Source: RBG-16-66-20 sp035499575 (GTDB lineage Bacteria > Pseudomonadota > Gammaproteobacteria > Burkholderiales > SG8-39). From it: a stretch of 13,728 nt of DNA. Positions within the stretch are counted from its first letter, which is position 1. Every line of letters starts with the position of its first letter. The position numbers and the translations under genes are program-made. Below are positions 6,675 to 13,723 of the stretch, one piece after another. The stretch covers positions 1 through 13,728 of the forward strand of contig DATJYN010000024.1 in assembly GCA_035499575.1 (NCBI GenBank). Direction: 5' to 3'. The notes beneath the pieces were generated by a model, which saw only the letters and a program-made list of their open reading frames with translations, had not been told where the DNA came from and did not search any database.

Positions 6675-6968
6675 GTGTACGTGATCCTCGCCAGCAAGCC
6701 GGGCCAGTACCGCACCGAGCTGGGCGAGGGCATGCGCGCGGTCGAGGCCTACGACTACGTCTTCTGCGGCCGCCGGCGCGCCCACTACGTGATCGCCGAG
6801 CTGCCGGCCGAGGCGAAGGTGCGCATCGTCGAGGAGTCGGAACCGCCCTGCGTCAACCTGGTTCCAACCAAGTTCCTGCCGCGCTTCGACAGCCTAGACA
6901 AGGCCCGCAGCGAGCTGCGCCAGCTGGCCGGCTTCGGCGCGATGGACATCCAGCTGGTGAGGACCTGA
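6675..6968 (+). CDS. Uncharacterised 97-aa protein between two ferredoxin genes
   Basis: Protein of 97 residues starting at GTG 6675; GAGG of its ribosome binding site (6666-6669) overlaps the stop of ferredoxin 1, and its TGA lies 4 bp before ferredoxin 2. I do not recognise the family. It begins MYVILASKPGQYRTE, contains VEAYDYVFCGRRRAHYVIAEL and a conserved-looking VNLVPTKFLPRFDSLDKA, and ends in a probable helix plus DIQLVRT. It has two isolated cysteines and no CxxC pair, so it is unlikely to carry its own cluster. Alternating strands and helices suggest a small alpha/beta fold. The tight packing between two ferredoxins suggests a subunit, adaptor or chaperone for the electron-transfer system. 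That it is a gene is well supported by spacing and codon use; its function is unknown. Confidence 0.75.
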   Translation: MYVILASKPGQYRTELGEGMRAVEAYDYVFCGRRRAHYVIAELPAEAKVRIVEESEPPCVNLVPTKFLPRFDSLDKARSELRQLAGFGAMDIQLVRT

Positions 6969-6972
6969 AGCA

Positions 6973-7293
6973 ATGATCACCGTCACCCTGATCACCAACG
7001 GCCGGCAGATCACGGGCCCCGAGAACAGCAACCTGCTGCGGCTGTCGATCCGCGAGAAGGGCGGCATCCCGTTCAAGTGCGGCGGCGGAATCTGCGGCAC
7101 GTGCCGTTGCCGCATCGAGCTGGGCCTGGAGAACACCGACGCGGTGAAGGACAAGGAGCGCAAACACCTGACCGATGCCGATCTTGCTTCCGGGCACCGC
7201 ATGGCGTGCCAGACCTTCGTCAGCGGCGATATCAGCGTTTCCTGGATCCCGCTCGAACAGCGGCCTGCCAAACCTCCCGCGCCGCCGGCCTAG
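6973..7293 (+). CDS. [2Fe-2S] ferredoxin 2
   Basis: Protein of 106 residues, again with the plant-type ferredoxin fold but clearly different from ferredoxin 1. The cluster ligands are Cys36, Cys41 and Cys44 in CGGGICGTC and Cys79 in RMACQ; Cys46 is extra. GAGGAC within the end of the previous gene serves as ribosome binding site for the ATG at 6973. The C-terminus is proline-rich (RPAKPPAPPA). It resembles domains found in oxygenase reductases (xylene- or phenol-type N-terminal ferredoxins) but lacks any FAD or NAD domain. Together with ferredoxin 1 it may form a two-step electron chain, or each may serve a different redox partner. It ends 76 bp from the convergent end of rpiA, with no convincing terminator between. 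Confidence 0.92.
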   Translation: MITVTLITNGRQITGPENSNLLRLSIREKGGIPFKCGGGICGTCRCRIELGLENTDAVKDKERKHLTDADLASGHRMACQTFVSGDISVSWIPLEQRPAKPPAPPA

Positions 7294-7369
7294 GCGGGAT
7301 TGCCGGGCATTTGCTCTCGGCGTATGTGGTTGCGGGAAATACTGCACCCCTTCGAGGTGTTCGAGCGAT

Positions 7370-8032
7370 TCATTTCCGCAAGATCGTTCTGACGCCCATT
7401 GCTTCCCCGAGCAGCAGCACGTCCGCGCCGCGGCGCGCGAAGATCCCATTGGTCACCACGCCGGCAATGCCGTTCAGTTCGGCTTCCAGCGCGGGCGGAT
7501 CCATGATCGTCAAGCCGTGGCAATCCAGGATCAGGTTGCCGTTGTCGGTCTTGTAGTTCTCCCGCAGCACCGGCTGCGCCTTGCGCCTGAGCATCTCGCG
7601 CCCGACGTGGCTGCGCGCCATCGGGATCACTTCCAGCGGCAGCGGGAACTTGCCGAGCACCGGCACGAGTTTCGATGAATCGCAGATGCAGACGAACTTC
7701 CTCGCCACCGCGGCGACGATCTTCTCGCGCGTCAGCGCCCCGCCGCCGCCCTTGATCATGTGCAGGTGTTCGGTGACCTCGTCCGCGCCGTCGACGTAGA
7801 CGGGCAATTCGGAAACGCTGTTCAGGTCGAACACGCGGATGCCGTGCTTCTTCAGGCGCTCGGCGCTCGCTTCCGAAGCGGCGACGGCGCCTTCTATTTT
7901 GTTTTTTATTTTTGATAAAAAATCTATGAACGTGAATACCGTAGAGCCTGACCCCACGCCGACCACGGCGTCCTCGACTACATATTGGAGCGCGGCCTCG
8001 GCGACTTTTTTCTTCAGCTCGTCCTGGGTCAC
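7370..8032 (-). CDS. rpiA: Ribose-5-phosphate isomerase A
   Basis: Protein of 220 residues that interconverts ribose-5-phosphate and ribulose-5-phosphate in the pentose phosphate pathway. Alignment with E. coli RpiA is gapless over most of its length and keeps the active-site residues at the same numbers: Asp81 and Asp84 (VDGAD), Lys94 (KGGGGAL) and Glu103 (TREK), with the phosphate loop GSGSTV near 28-33. The start is GTG (8030-8032), overlapping the lpdA stop as GTGA, so translation is coupled to lpdA. It is the last gene of the pdh operon, an unusual neighbour. Codons for about residues 38-48 (DFLSKIKNKIE) are strikingly AT-rich against the GC-rich remainder. A decayed second copy lies at 670-940. 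Confidence 0.96.
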   Translation of the reverse strand: MTQDELKKKVAEAALQYVVEDAVVGVGSGSTVFTFIDFLSKIKNKIEGAVAASEASAERLKKHGIRVFDLNSVSELPVYVDGADEVTEHLHMIKGGGGALTREKIVAAVARKFVCICDSSKLVPVLGKFPLPLEVIPMARSHVGREMLRRKAQPVLRENYKTDNGNLILDCHGLTIMDPPALEAELNGIAGVVTNGIFARRGADVLLLGEAMGVRTILRK

Positions 8033-8198
8033 TTCTTCCTCTGCGGCGGCAGGTCGGTGCAGGCGCCTTCGAACAGTTCAGCCGCCATGCCGACCGATTC
8101 GCCGAGCGTAGGATGCGGATGGATGGTCTTGCCGATGTCGGTGGCGTCCGCGCCCATCTCGATCGCCAGCGCGAGCTCGCTGATCAGGTCGCCGGCGC
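7370..8198 (-). repeat. Direct repeat, intact copy of the lpdA-rpiA junction
   Basis: Counterpart of the decayed copy at 670-1106, in the same orientation. It holds all of rpiA and the last 57 codons or so of lpdA. The two copies are separated by about 6.3 kb containing the whole HDO/ferredoxin module. Confidence 0.85.
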
Positions 8199-9750
8199 CG
8201 GTGCCGACGATGCCGCCGCCGACGATGCGGTGCGTGCCGGCGTCGAAGATCAGCTTGGTGAAGCCTTCGTCGCGCGCATTGGCGATGGCGCGCCCCGAAG
8301 CCGCCCAGGGGAATTTCGCCACACCGACTTTCGTGCCCGCCTTCTTTGCTTCGTCTTCGGTCAGGCCGACCCAAGCGATCTCGGGGTCCGTGTAGGCCAC
8401 CGAGGGAACGACGCGCGCATCGAAGTGGGATTTTTGTCCCGCGGCGGCTTCCGCGGCGACGTGCCCCTCGTGCACCGCCTTGTGCGCGAGCATCGGATTG
8501 CCGGCGACGTCGCCGATCGCGAAGATGTTCGGCACATTGGTGCGCATCTGCGAGTCGACCGGTATGAACCCGCGCTCGTTGACCGCCACGCCCGCAGTCT
8601 CGGCGCCTATCTTCTTTCCGTTCGGCGTGCGGCCCACCGACACCAGCACCAGGTCGTACAGGCCGGGCTCGCCCTGGTCGAAGCTGACCTTGATGCCGTC
8701 CTTGGCCGCTTCCACCTTCGTGGTCTTCGTCTTCAGCATGATCCTGTCGAAGCGGCCGGCATTGAACTTCTGCCACACGCCCACCAGGTCGCGGTCCGCG
8801 CCGAGCATCAGCCCGTCCAGCATCTCCACCACGTCGAGTCGCGCGCCGAGCGTCGAATAAACCGTGCCCATCTCCAGGCCAATGATGCCGCCGCCGATGA
8901 CGAGCAGCTTCTTCGGCAGGCTGCGCAGCTCGAGCGCGCCGGTGGAATCGACGATGCGCGGGTCCTCCGGCAGGAACGGCAGCTTGGCCGCCTGCGAGCC
9001 GGCGGCGATGATGGCGTTCGCGAAGGTGATTTTCTTGCCGCCGACGTCGATCGAATTCTTGCCGGTGAACTTGCCCACGCCCTGCACCACCGTCACCTTG
9101 CGCATCTTCGCCATCGAGGCCAGGCCGCCGGTGAGCTTGCCCACCACCTTGCCCTTGAACGCGCGCAGCTTGTGCAGGTCCAGCTTTGGCTCGCCGAAGG
9201 CGACGCCGTGCTCGGCAAGCTCCCTCGCGCCGTCCATGATAGCGGCGGTATGCAGCAGCGCCTTGGACGGAATGCAGCCCACGTTGAGGCACACCCCGCC
9301 CAGCACCGGGTAGCGTTCGACGAGGATCGTTTTCAGGCCGAGATCGGCGGCGCGGAACGCGGCCGAATAGCCGCCGGGACCGGAACCGAGAACGAGCATG
9401 TCGCAATCGAAGCTGGAGACCGTCTGCGGACCCGGTGCCGCTGCTGCCTGGGTTTTTGCGGGCTGAGCTTTTACGGGTTCGGGTTTCGCGGTCGCTGCGG
9501 CAGCTCCGGCGCCACTTTCCATCGTCAGGATCAGCGAACCCTGGGAAACCTTGTCCCCAAGCTTCACCGTCAGTTCTTTCACCACGCCCGCCTCCGGCGC
9601 GGGAATTTCCATCGACGCCTTGTCGGATTCCAGAGAAATCAGCGACTGCTCTTTCGCGACCATGTCGCCGGGTTTCACCAGGATTTCGATCACCTCGACA
9701 TCCTTGAAGTCGCCGATGTCCGGGACCTTCACCTCTACGATGCCGGCCAT
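8029..9750 (-). CDS. lpdA: Dihydrolipoyl dehydrogenase (E3) with N-terminal lipoyl domain
   Basis: Protein of 573 residues, about 100 longer than classical Lpd because of an extra domain. Residues about 5-78 are a lipoyl domain with the attachment Lys44 (ESDKASMEI). An Ala/Pro-rich linker runs to about 112. The flavoprotein follows: FAD motif LGSGPGGYSA near 121-130, redox-active disulfide Cys154/Cys159 (GGVCLNVGCIPSK), NAD motif VIGGGIIGLEMG, the second FAD motif AIGDVAG, and the catalytic His546-Glu551 pair (HPHPTLGE). It reoxidises dihydrolipoamide of pyruvate dehydrogenase and passes electrons to NAD. Lipoylated E3 proteins of this kind occur in Neisseria and many betaproteobacteria. The ATG follows the aceF stop with no gap (TAA|ATG), and its stop overlaps rpiA. 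The lipoyl domain is close to that of AceF in both protein and DNA, indicating domain duplication. Confidence 0.96.
   Translation of the reverse strand: MAGIVEVKVPDIGDFKDVEVIEILVKPGDMVAKEQSLISLESDKASMEIPAPEAGVVKELTVKLGDKVSQGSLILTMESGAGAAAATAKPEPVKAQPAKTQAAAAPGPQTVSSFDCDMLVLGSGPGGYSAAFRAADLGLKTILVERYPVLGGVCLNVGCIPSKALLHTAAIMDGARELAEHGVAFGEPKLDLHKLRAFKGKVVGKLTGGLASMAKMRKVTVVQGVGKFTGKNSIDVGGKKITFANAIIAAGSQAAKLPFLPEDPRIVDSTGALELRSLPKKLLVIGGGIIGLEMGTVYSTLGARLDVVEMLDGLMLGADRDLVGVWQKFNAGRFDRIMLKTKTTKVEAAKDGIKVSFDQGEPGLYDLVLVSVGRTPNGKKIGAETAGVAVNERGFIPVDSQMRTNVPNIFAIGDVAGNPMLAHKAVHEGHVAAEAAAGQKSHFDARVVPSVAYTDPEIAWVGLTEDEAKKAGTKVGVAKFPWAASGRAIANARDEGFTKLIFDAGTHRIVGGGIVGTGAGDLISELALAIEMGADATDIGKTIHPHPTLGESVGMAAELFEGACTDLPPQRKK
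9520..9732 (-). repeat. Duplicated lipoyl-domain coding segment, lpdA copy
   Basis: This segment encodes the Lpd lipoyl domain and matches the aceF segment at 10810-11028 closely at DNA level. For example, both plus strands share an almost unbroken run covering the DIGDFKDVEVIEILVKPGD codons. It is a roughly 210-bp direct repeat about 1.3 kb apart. Confidence 0.7.
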
Positions 9751-11034
9751 TTAGAGCAGCGTCCGGCGGATGTCGGAGAGAATCTTGGTGAGCTCCGTGG
9801 TGAAGCGCGCCGCCGCCGCACCGTCGATCACGCGGTGGTCGTACGAGAGAGACAGCGGCAGGATCAGTCGCGGGACGAACTCCTTGCCGTTCCAGACCGG
9901 CTTCGTCGCAGAGCGCGATACGCCCAGGATCGCCAGTTCGGGCGCGTTAATGATCGGCGTGAAGTAGGTCCCGCCGATGCCGCCCAGGCTCGATATCGAG
10001 AAAGTCCCGCCCTGCATGTCGCCCGCCTTCAACTTGCCGTCCTTGGCGAGCTTGGAGATCTCCGCCAGCTCCCGCGCAAGGTCGAACACGCCTTTGCGGT
10101 CCGCGTCGCGTACCACGGGCACCACGAGGCCGCCCGGCGTGTCGACGGCAACGCCGATGTGATAGTACTTCTTCACGATCAGGTTTTCGCCGGACTTGTC
10201 GAGCGAGGCGTTGAATTGCGGAAACTGCCGCAGCGCAGTGACGCAGGCCTTGATCATGAAGGCGAGCATCGTGAGCTTGAAGCCTTTTTTCTCGGTCTCT
10301 ACGGTCTGGCTCTTGCGGAAGGCCTCGAGGTCGGTGATGTCCGCGTCGTCGCACTGCGTGACGTGCGGAATCGAAATCCAGTTGCGGTGCAGGTAGGGTC
10401 CCGACAGCTTCTGGATGCGCGACAGGGGCTTCGATTCGATCGGGCCGAACTTCGCGAAGTCGACGTCGGGCCAGGCCGGAAGGTTGAAGGGCAGCGCGCC
10501 GCCCTTCGCGGCGGCGGGCGTGCTCACCGGCTTGCTCGCCAGCGCCCCTTTCACGTATGCCTGCACGTCTTCCTTCTGGATCCGGCCCTTCGGTCCGCTT
10601 CCCTGGACGCGCGTCAGATCGACACCCAGTTCGCGCGCAAACATGCGGATCGACGGGCTCGCGTGCGGCAGCGACGCCACCGCGTCCCTCGGCTCGGAGG
10701 GCACCGGCTCGACGCGCGGCGCATGCGCAGGCTTTGCTTCCGGCACCCTGGTTGCGGGCTTTTCCGCTGCGGGCGCCTTCTCGACGACCGCCGGCGCCGC
10801 GCCCCCCGGCTCAAGCTTCAGCAGCAGCGAGCCCTCGGAAACCTTGTCGCCGACCTTGATCTTGAGTTCCTTGACCACGCCCGCCTCGGGCGAAGGGATT
10901 TCCATCGTCGCCTTGTCCGACTCGAGCGAAACCAGCGACTGTTCCTTGGCGACCGTGTCGCCGGGCTTCACCAGGATTTCGATGACCTCGACATCCTTGA
11001 AATCGCCGATGTCGGGAACGAGGACATCCTTCAT
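9751..11034 (-). CDS. aceF: Pyruvate dehydrogenase E2, dihydrolipoyl acetyltransferase
   Basis: Protein of 427 residues, shorter than E. coli AceF (630) because it has one lipoyl domain rather than three. Residues about 2-75 are the lipoyl domain with Lys41 (ESDKATMEI). A long Ala/Pro linker runs to about 124. The peripheral subunit-binding domain follows at about 126-163 (SPSIRMFARELGVDL, GSGPKGRI). The acetyltransferase catalytic domain, about 197-427, has His400 and Asp404 in SYDHRVIDG. It transfers the acetyl group from lipoamide to CoA and forms the core of the complex. I chose the ATG at 11032-11034 because it overlaps the aceE stop as ATGA and starts directly at the lipoyl fold. The frame stays open to 11331, but that part shadows aceE. 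The second lipoyl domain is in effect supplied on Lpd. Confidence 0.96.
   Translation of the reverse strand: MKDVLVPDIGDFKDVEVIEILVKPGDTVAKEQSLVSLESDKATMEIPSPEAGVVKELKIKVGDKVSEGSLLLKLEPGGAAPAVVEKAPAAEKPATRVPEAKPAHAPRVEPVPSEPRDAVASLPHASPSIRMFARELGVDLTRVQGSGPKGRIQKEDVQAYVKGALASKPVSTPAAAKGGALPFNLPAWPDVDFAKFGPIESKPLSRIQKLSGPYLHRNWISIPHVTQCDDADITDLEAFRKSQTVETEKKGFKLTMLAFMIKACVTALRQFPQFNASLDKSGENLIVKKYYHIGVAVDTPGGLVVPVVRDADRKGVFDLARELAEISKLAKDGKLKAGDMQGGTFSISSLGGIGGTYFTPIINAPELAILGVSRSATKPVWNGKEFVPRLILPLSLSYDHRVIDGAAAARFTTELTKILSDIRRTLL
10810..11028 (-). repeat. Duplicated lipoyl-domain coding segment, aceF copy
   Basis: Partner of the repeat at 9520-9732. Silent and conservative changes (Ser46 in Lpd for Thr43 in AceF, Ala51 for Ser48) separate the two, so selection or gene conversion keeps them alike. 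Confidence 0.7.
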
Positions 11035-13718
11035 ACGGTGGTCGGGTCCGGCTTGTTGGGGTCGATGCCGTACTTCTTGATCGCGTCGGCTACCGTTTTC
11101 GCCTTGGCTTCGCCCATCTCGGCAAGCGCCTTCAGCGCGGCGATGGCGACGAAATAGCGGTTCACCTCGAAGAAGTGCCGCAGCTTGGCACGCGAGTCCG
11201 AGCGGCCGAAGCCGTCGGTGCCAAGCACCTTGTAGACGCGGTCCTTGGGGACGAACGGCCGAATCTGGTCGGCAAAGGTCTTGAGGTAGTCGCTCGCGGC
11301 GATCACCGGGCCGGCGCGCTTTTCCAGGCACTGCGCGACGTAGGCCACCTTCGGTTTGTCCTCGGGATGCAGCAGGTTCCAGCGCTCCGCCGCGAGGCCG
11401 TCGCGGCGCAGCTCGGTGAAGCTGGTCGCGCTCCAGACATCCGCCGCGACGTCCCAGTCCTTCTCAAGCAATTCCGCCGCCGCCTCGACTTCCCGCAGGA
11501 TGGTTCCCGAGCCCATCAGCTGGACGCGCGTTTTCGCTTTCGACTTCGAATCCCTGAGCGGATAGAGGCCTTTCAATATGCCCTGCTCGACACCCGCAGG
11601 CAGCGCCGGGTGTTCGTAGTTCTCGTTCATCAGGGTGATGTAGTAGTACACGTCCTCCTGGTTGGCCACCATGCGCCGCAGGCCGTCATGGATGATCACC
11701 GCGAGCTCGTGGCCGTAGGCCGGATCGTAGGAGACGCAGTTCGGGATCACCGAGGAAATCAGGTGCGAGTGGCCGTCCTCGTGCTGCAGGCCCTCGCCGT
11801 TGAGCGTCGTACGGCCCGCCGTCGCGCCCAGCAGGAATCCGCGCGCGCGCTGGTCTGCGGCCGCCCAGGCAAGATCACCGATGCGCTGCATGCCGAACAT
11901 CGAATAGAAAATATAGAACGGCACGGTGACCTGGTTTGAGTGGCTATACGAGGTCGCCGCCGCGATCCAGGAAGACATCGCGCCCGCCTCGTTGATGCCC
12001 TCCTCGAGGATCTGGCCCTGCTTGTCCTCGCGGTAGTACATCACCTGGTCCTTGTCGACCGGCTCGTACTTCTGGCCCTCCGGCGCGAAGATGCCGAGCT
12101 GGCGGAACATGCCTTCCATGCCGAAGGTGCGCGCCTCGTCCGGAACGATCGGCACCACGCGCTTGCCGAGCTCCTTGTCGCGCACCAGCGCCGTCAGGCA
12201 GCGCACGAAGGCCATGGTGGTCGAGATCTCGCGGCCCTCGCCCGAGCCTTTCAATATCTGGTCGAAGATCGAGAGCGGCGGCACCGCCGGCGCGGCCTCC
12301 GCCTTCGGGCGGCGCTGCGGGAAGAAGCCGCCGAGCGCTGCGCGGCGTTCCTTCAGGTATTTCATCTCCGGCGAATCGGCCGGCGGCACGTAGAACGGCA
12401 GTTTCTCCAGCTGGTCATCGGGAACCGGCACGTTGAAGCGGTCGCGCATCTCCCGGATCGTCGCGACGTCGACTTTCTTGAGCTGGTGCGTCGGGTTCTT
12501 CGCCTGGCCCTGTTTGCCGAGGCCGTAGCCCTTGATGGTCTTGGCAAGAATCACCGTCGGCTGGCCCTTGTGCTTTGCCGCCGCAGCATAGGCCGCATAG
12601 ATCTTGTGCGGATCGTGCCCGCCGCGGTTCAGGCGCCAGATGTCCTCGTCGCTCATGCGCGAGACCATCTCGAGCACCTTCGGGTTCTTGCCGAAGAAGT
12701 TCTTGCGCACAAAAGCGCCGTCGTTCGCCTTGAAGTTCTGGTATTCGCCGTCGACCGTGTCCTCCATGATCTTGCGCAGCAGGCCCTCCTTGTCGCGCGC
12801 GAGCAGCGGGTCCCAGTAGCCGCCCCAGATCAGCTTGATTACGTTCCAGCCGGAACCGCGGAATTCACCTTCGAGTTCCTGGATGATCTTGCCGTTGCCG
12901 CGGACCGGCCCGTCCAGCCGCTGCAGGTTGCAGTTGACGATGAAGATCAGGTTGTCGAGCTTCTCCCTCGCCGCCATGCCGATCGCGCCCAGCGATTCGG
13001 GCTCGTCCATCTCGCCGTCGCCGCAGAACACCCAGACCTTGCGGTTCTCGGTCTGCGCATGGCCGCGCGCCTGCAGGTACTTGAGGTAGCGCGCCATGTA
13101 GATCGCCTGGATCGGGCCCAGACCCATCGACACGGTCGGGAACTGCCAGAAATCCGGCATCAACCAGGGATGCGGGTACGAGGAGACGCCCTTGCCGTCG
13201 ACTTCGCGCCGGAAGTTGAGCAGCTGCTCCTCGGAGAGGCGTCCTTCCATCAATGCGCGCGCATAGACCCCGGGCGAGGAATGGCCCTGGAAATAGACGA
13301 GGTCGCCGCCGTGCCCCTCATGCGGTGCATTCCAGAAATGATTCTGCCCGACGCCGAACAGCGTGCCCACCGACGCAAAACTAGCGATGTGGCCGCCGAG
13401 CTCGTCGTCGTTCTTGTTGGCGCGCGCCACCATCACCATCGCGTTCCAGCGGCAGTACGAACGGATGCGCTCCTCCAGCGCCGGGTCGCCCGGCGAGCGC
13501 TCTTCCATGTGCGCGGGAATCGTATTGACGTACGGCGTGTAAGGGGAGAACGGGAGATAGACCCCGGAGGTGCGCGCCTTTTCGGTAAGTTTTTCGATCA
13601 GGTAGTGCGCCCGCCCGCCGCCTTCGCGTTCGAGCACTGCTTCGAGCGCATCGAGCCACTCCTGGGTTTCCAGGCTGTCGGGATCGTTTGCCGCGGGCTG
13701 TTGCGGGACGGCGGACAT
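11031..13718 (-). CDS. aceE: Pyruvate dehydrogenase E1, homodimeric type
   Basis: Protein of 895 residues, the usual size for the single-chain E1 (E. coli 887). It decarboxylates pyruvate with thiamine diphosphate and acetylates the lipoyl group of E2. The ThDP/Mg site runs from GDGEMDEPES (Gly233-Asp234-Gly235) to NCNLQRLDG (Asn262-Cys263-Asn264). Other family blocks are DELGGHIASFAS near 105-116, YFQGHSSPGVYARA near 142-155, and GATAGRTTLNGEGLQHEDGHSH in the second half, here cited by its ends GATAGRTTL and HEDGHSH. The N-terminal 45 residues form the usual variable segment. It is the first gene of the operon, with the start at 13716-13718 and its ribosome binding site at the window edge. 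Its TGA overlaps the aceF start. No promoter is visible because the upstream DNA is outside the window. Confidence 0.97.
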   Translation of the reverse strand: MSAVPQQPAANDPDSLETQEWLDALEAVLEREGGGRAHYLIEKLTEKARTSGVYLPFSPYTPYVNTIPAHMEERSPGDPALEERIRSYCRWNAMVMVARANKNDDELGGHIASFASVGTLFGVGQNHFWNAPHEGHGGDLVYFQGHSSPGVYARALMEGRLSEEQLLNFRREVDGKGVSSYPHPWLMPDFWQFPTVSMGLGPIQAIYMARYLKYLQARGHAQTENRKVWVFCGDGEMDEPESLGAIGMAAREKLDNLIFIVNCNLQRLDGPVRGNGKIIQELEGEFRGSGWNVIKLIWGGYWDPLLARDKEGLLRKIMEDTVDGEYQNFKANDGAFVRKNFFGKNPKVLEMVSRMSDEDIWRLNRGGHDPHKIYAAYAAAAKHKGQPTVILAKTIKGYGLGKQGQAKNPTHQLKKVDVATIREMRDRFNVPVPDDQLEKLPFYVPPADSPEMKYLKERRAALGGFFPQRRPKAEAAPAVPPLSIFDQILKGSGEGREISTTMAFVRCLTALVRDKELGKRVVPIVPDEARTFGMEGMFRQLGIFAPEGQKYEPVDKDQVMYYREDKQGQILEEGINEAGAMSSWIAAATSYSHSNQVTVPFYIFYSMFGMQRIGDLAWAAADQRARGFLLGATAGRTTLNGEGLQHEDGHSHLISSVIPNCVSYDPAYGHELAVIIHDGLRRMVANQEDVYYYITLMNENYEHPALPAGVEQGILKGLYPLRDSKSKAKTRVQLMGSGTILREVEAAAELLEKDWDVAADVWSATSFTELRRDGLAAERWNLLHPEDKPKVAYVAQCLEKRAGPVIAASDYLKTFADQIRPFVPKDRVYKVLGTDGFGRSDSRAKLRHFFEVNRYFVAIAALKALAEMGEAKAKTVADAIKKYGIDPNKPDPTTV

Positions 13719-13723
13719 AGCTT

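Noticed and set aside
7345..7359. Hairpin in the 76-bp gap between ferredoxin 2 and rpiA as a terminator
   Set aside because: The stem is only four clean pairs plus a mismatch and has no T-run on either strand, so it is too weak to call.
8113..11157. 1014-residue open frame on the plus strand
   Set aside because: It lies antisense to lpdA and aceF and has the low-complexity Arg/His/Leu/Asp composition of a shadow frame. Its length comes from the GC bias of the real genes.
11035..11331. N-terminal extension of aceF
   Set aside because: It overlaps the 3' end of aceE in another frame and has no lipoyl-like content. The ATG at 11034 is placed by the ATGA overlap and the domain start.
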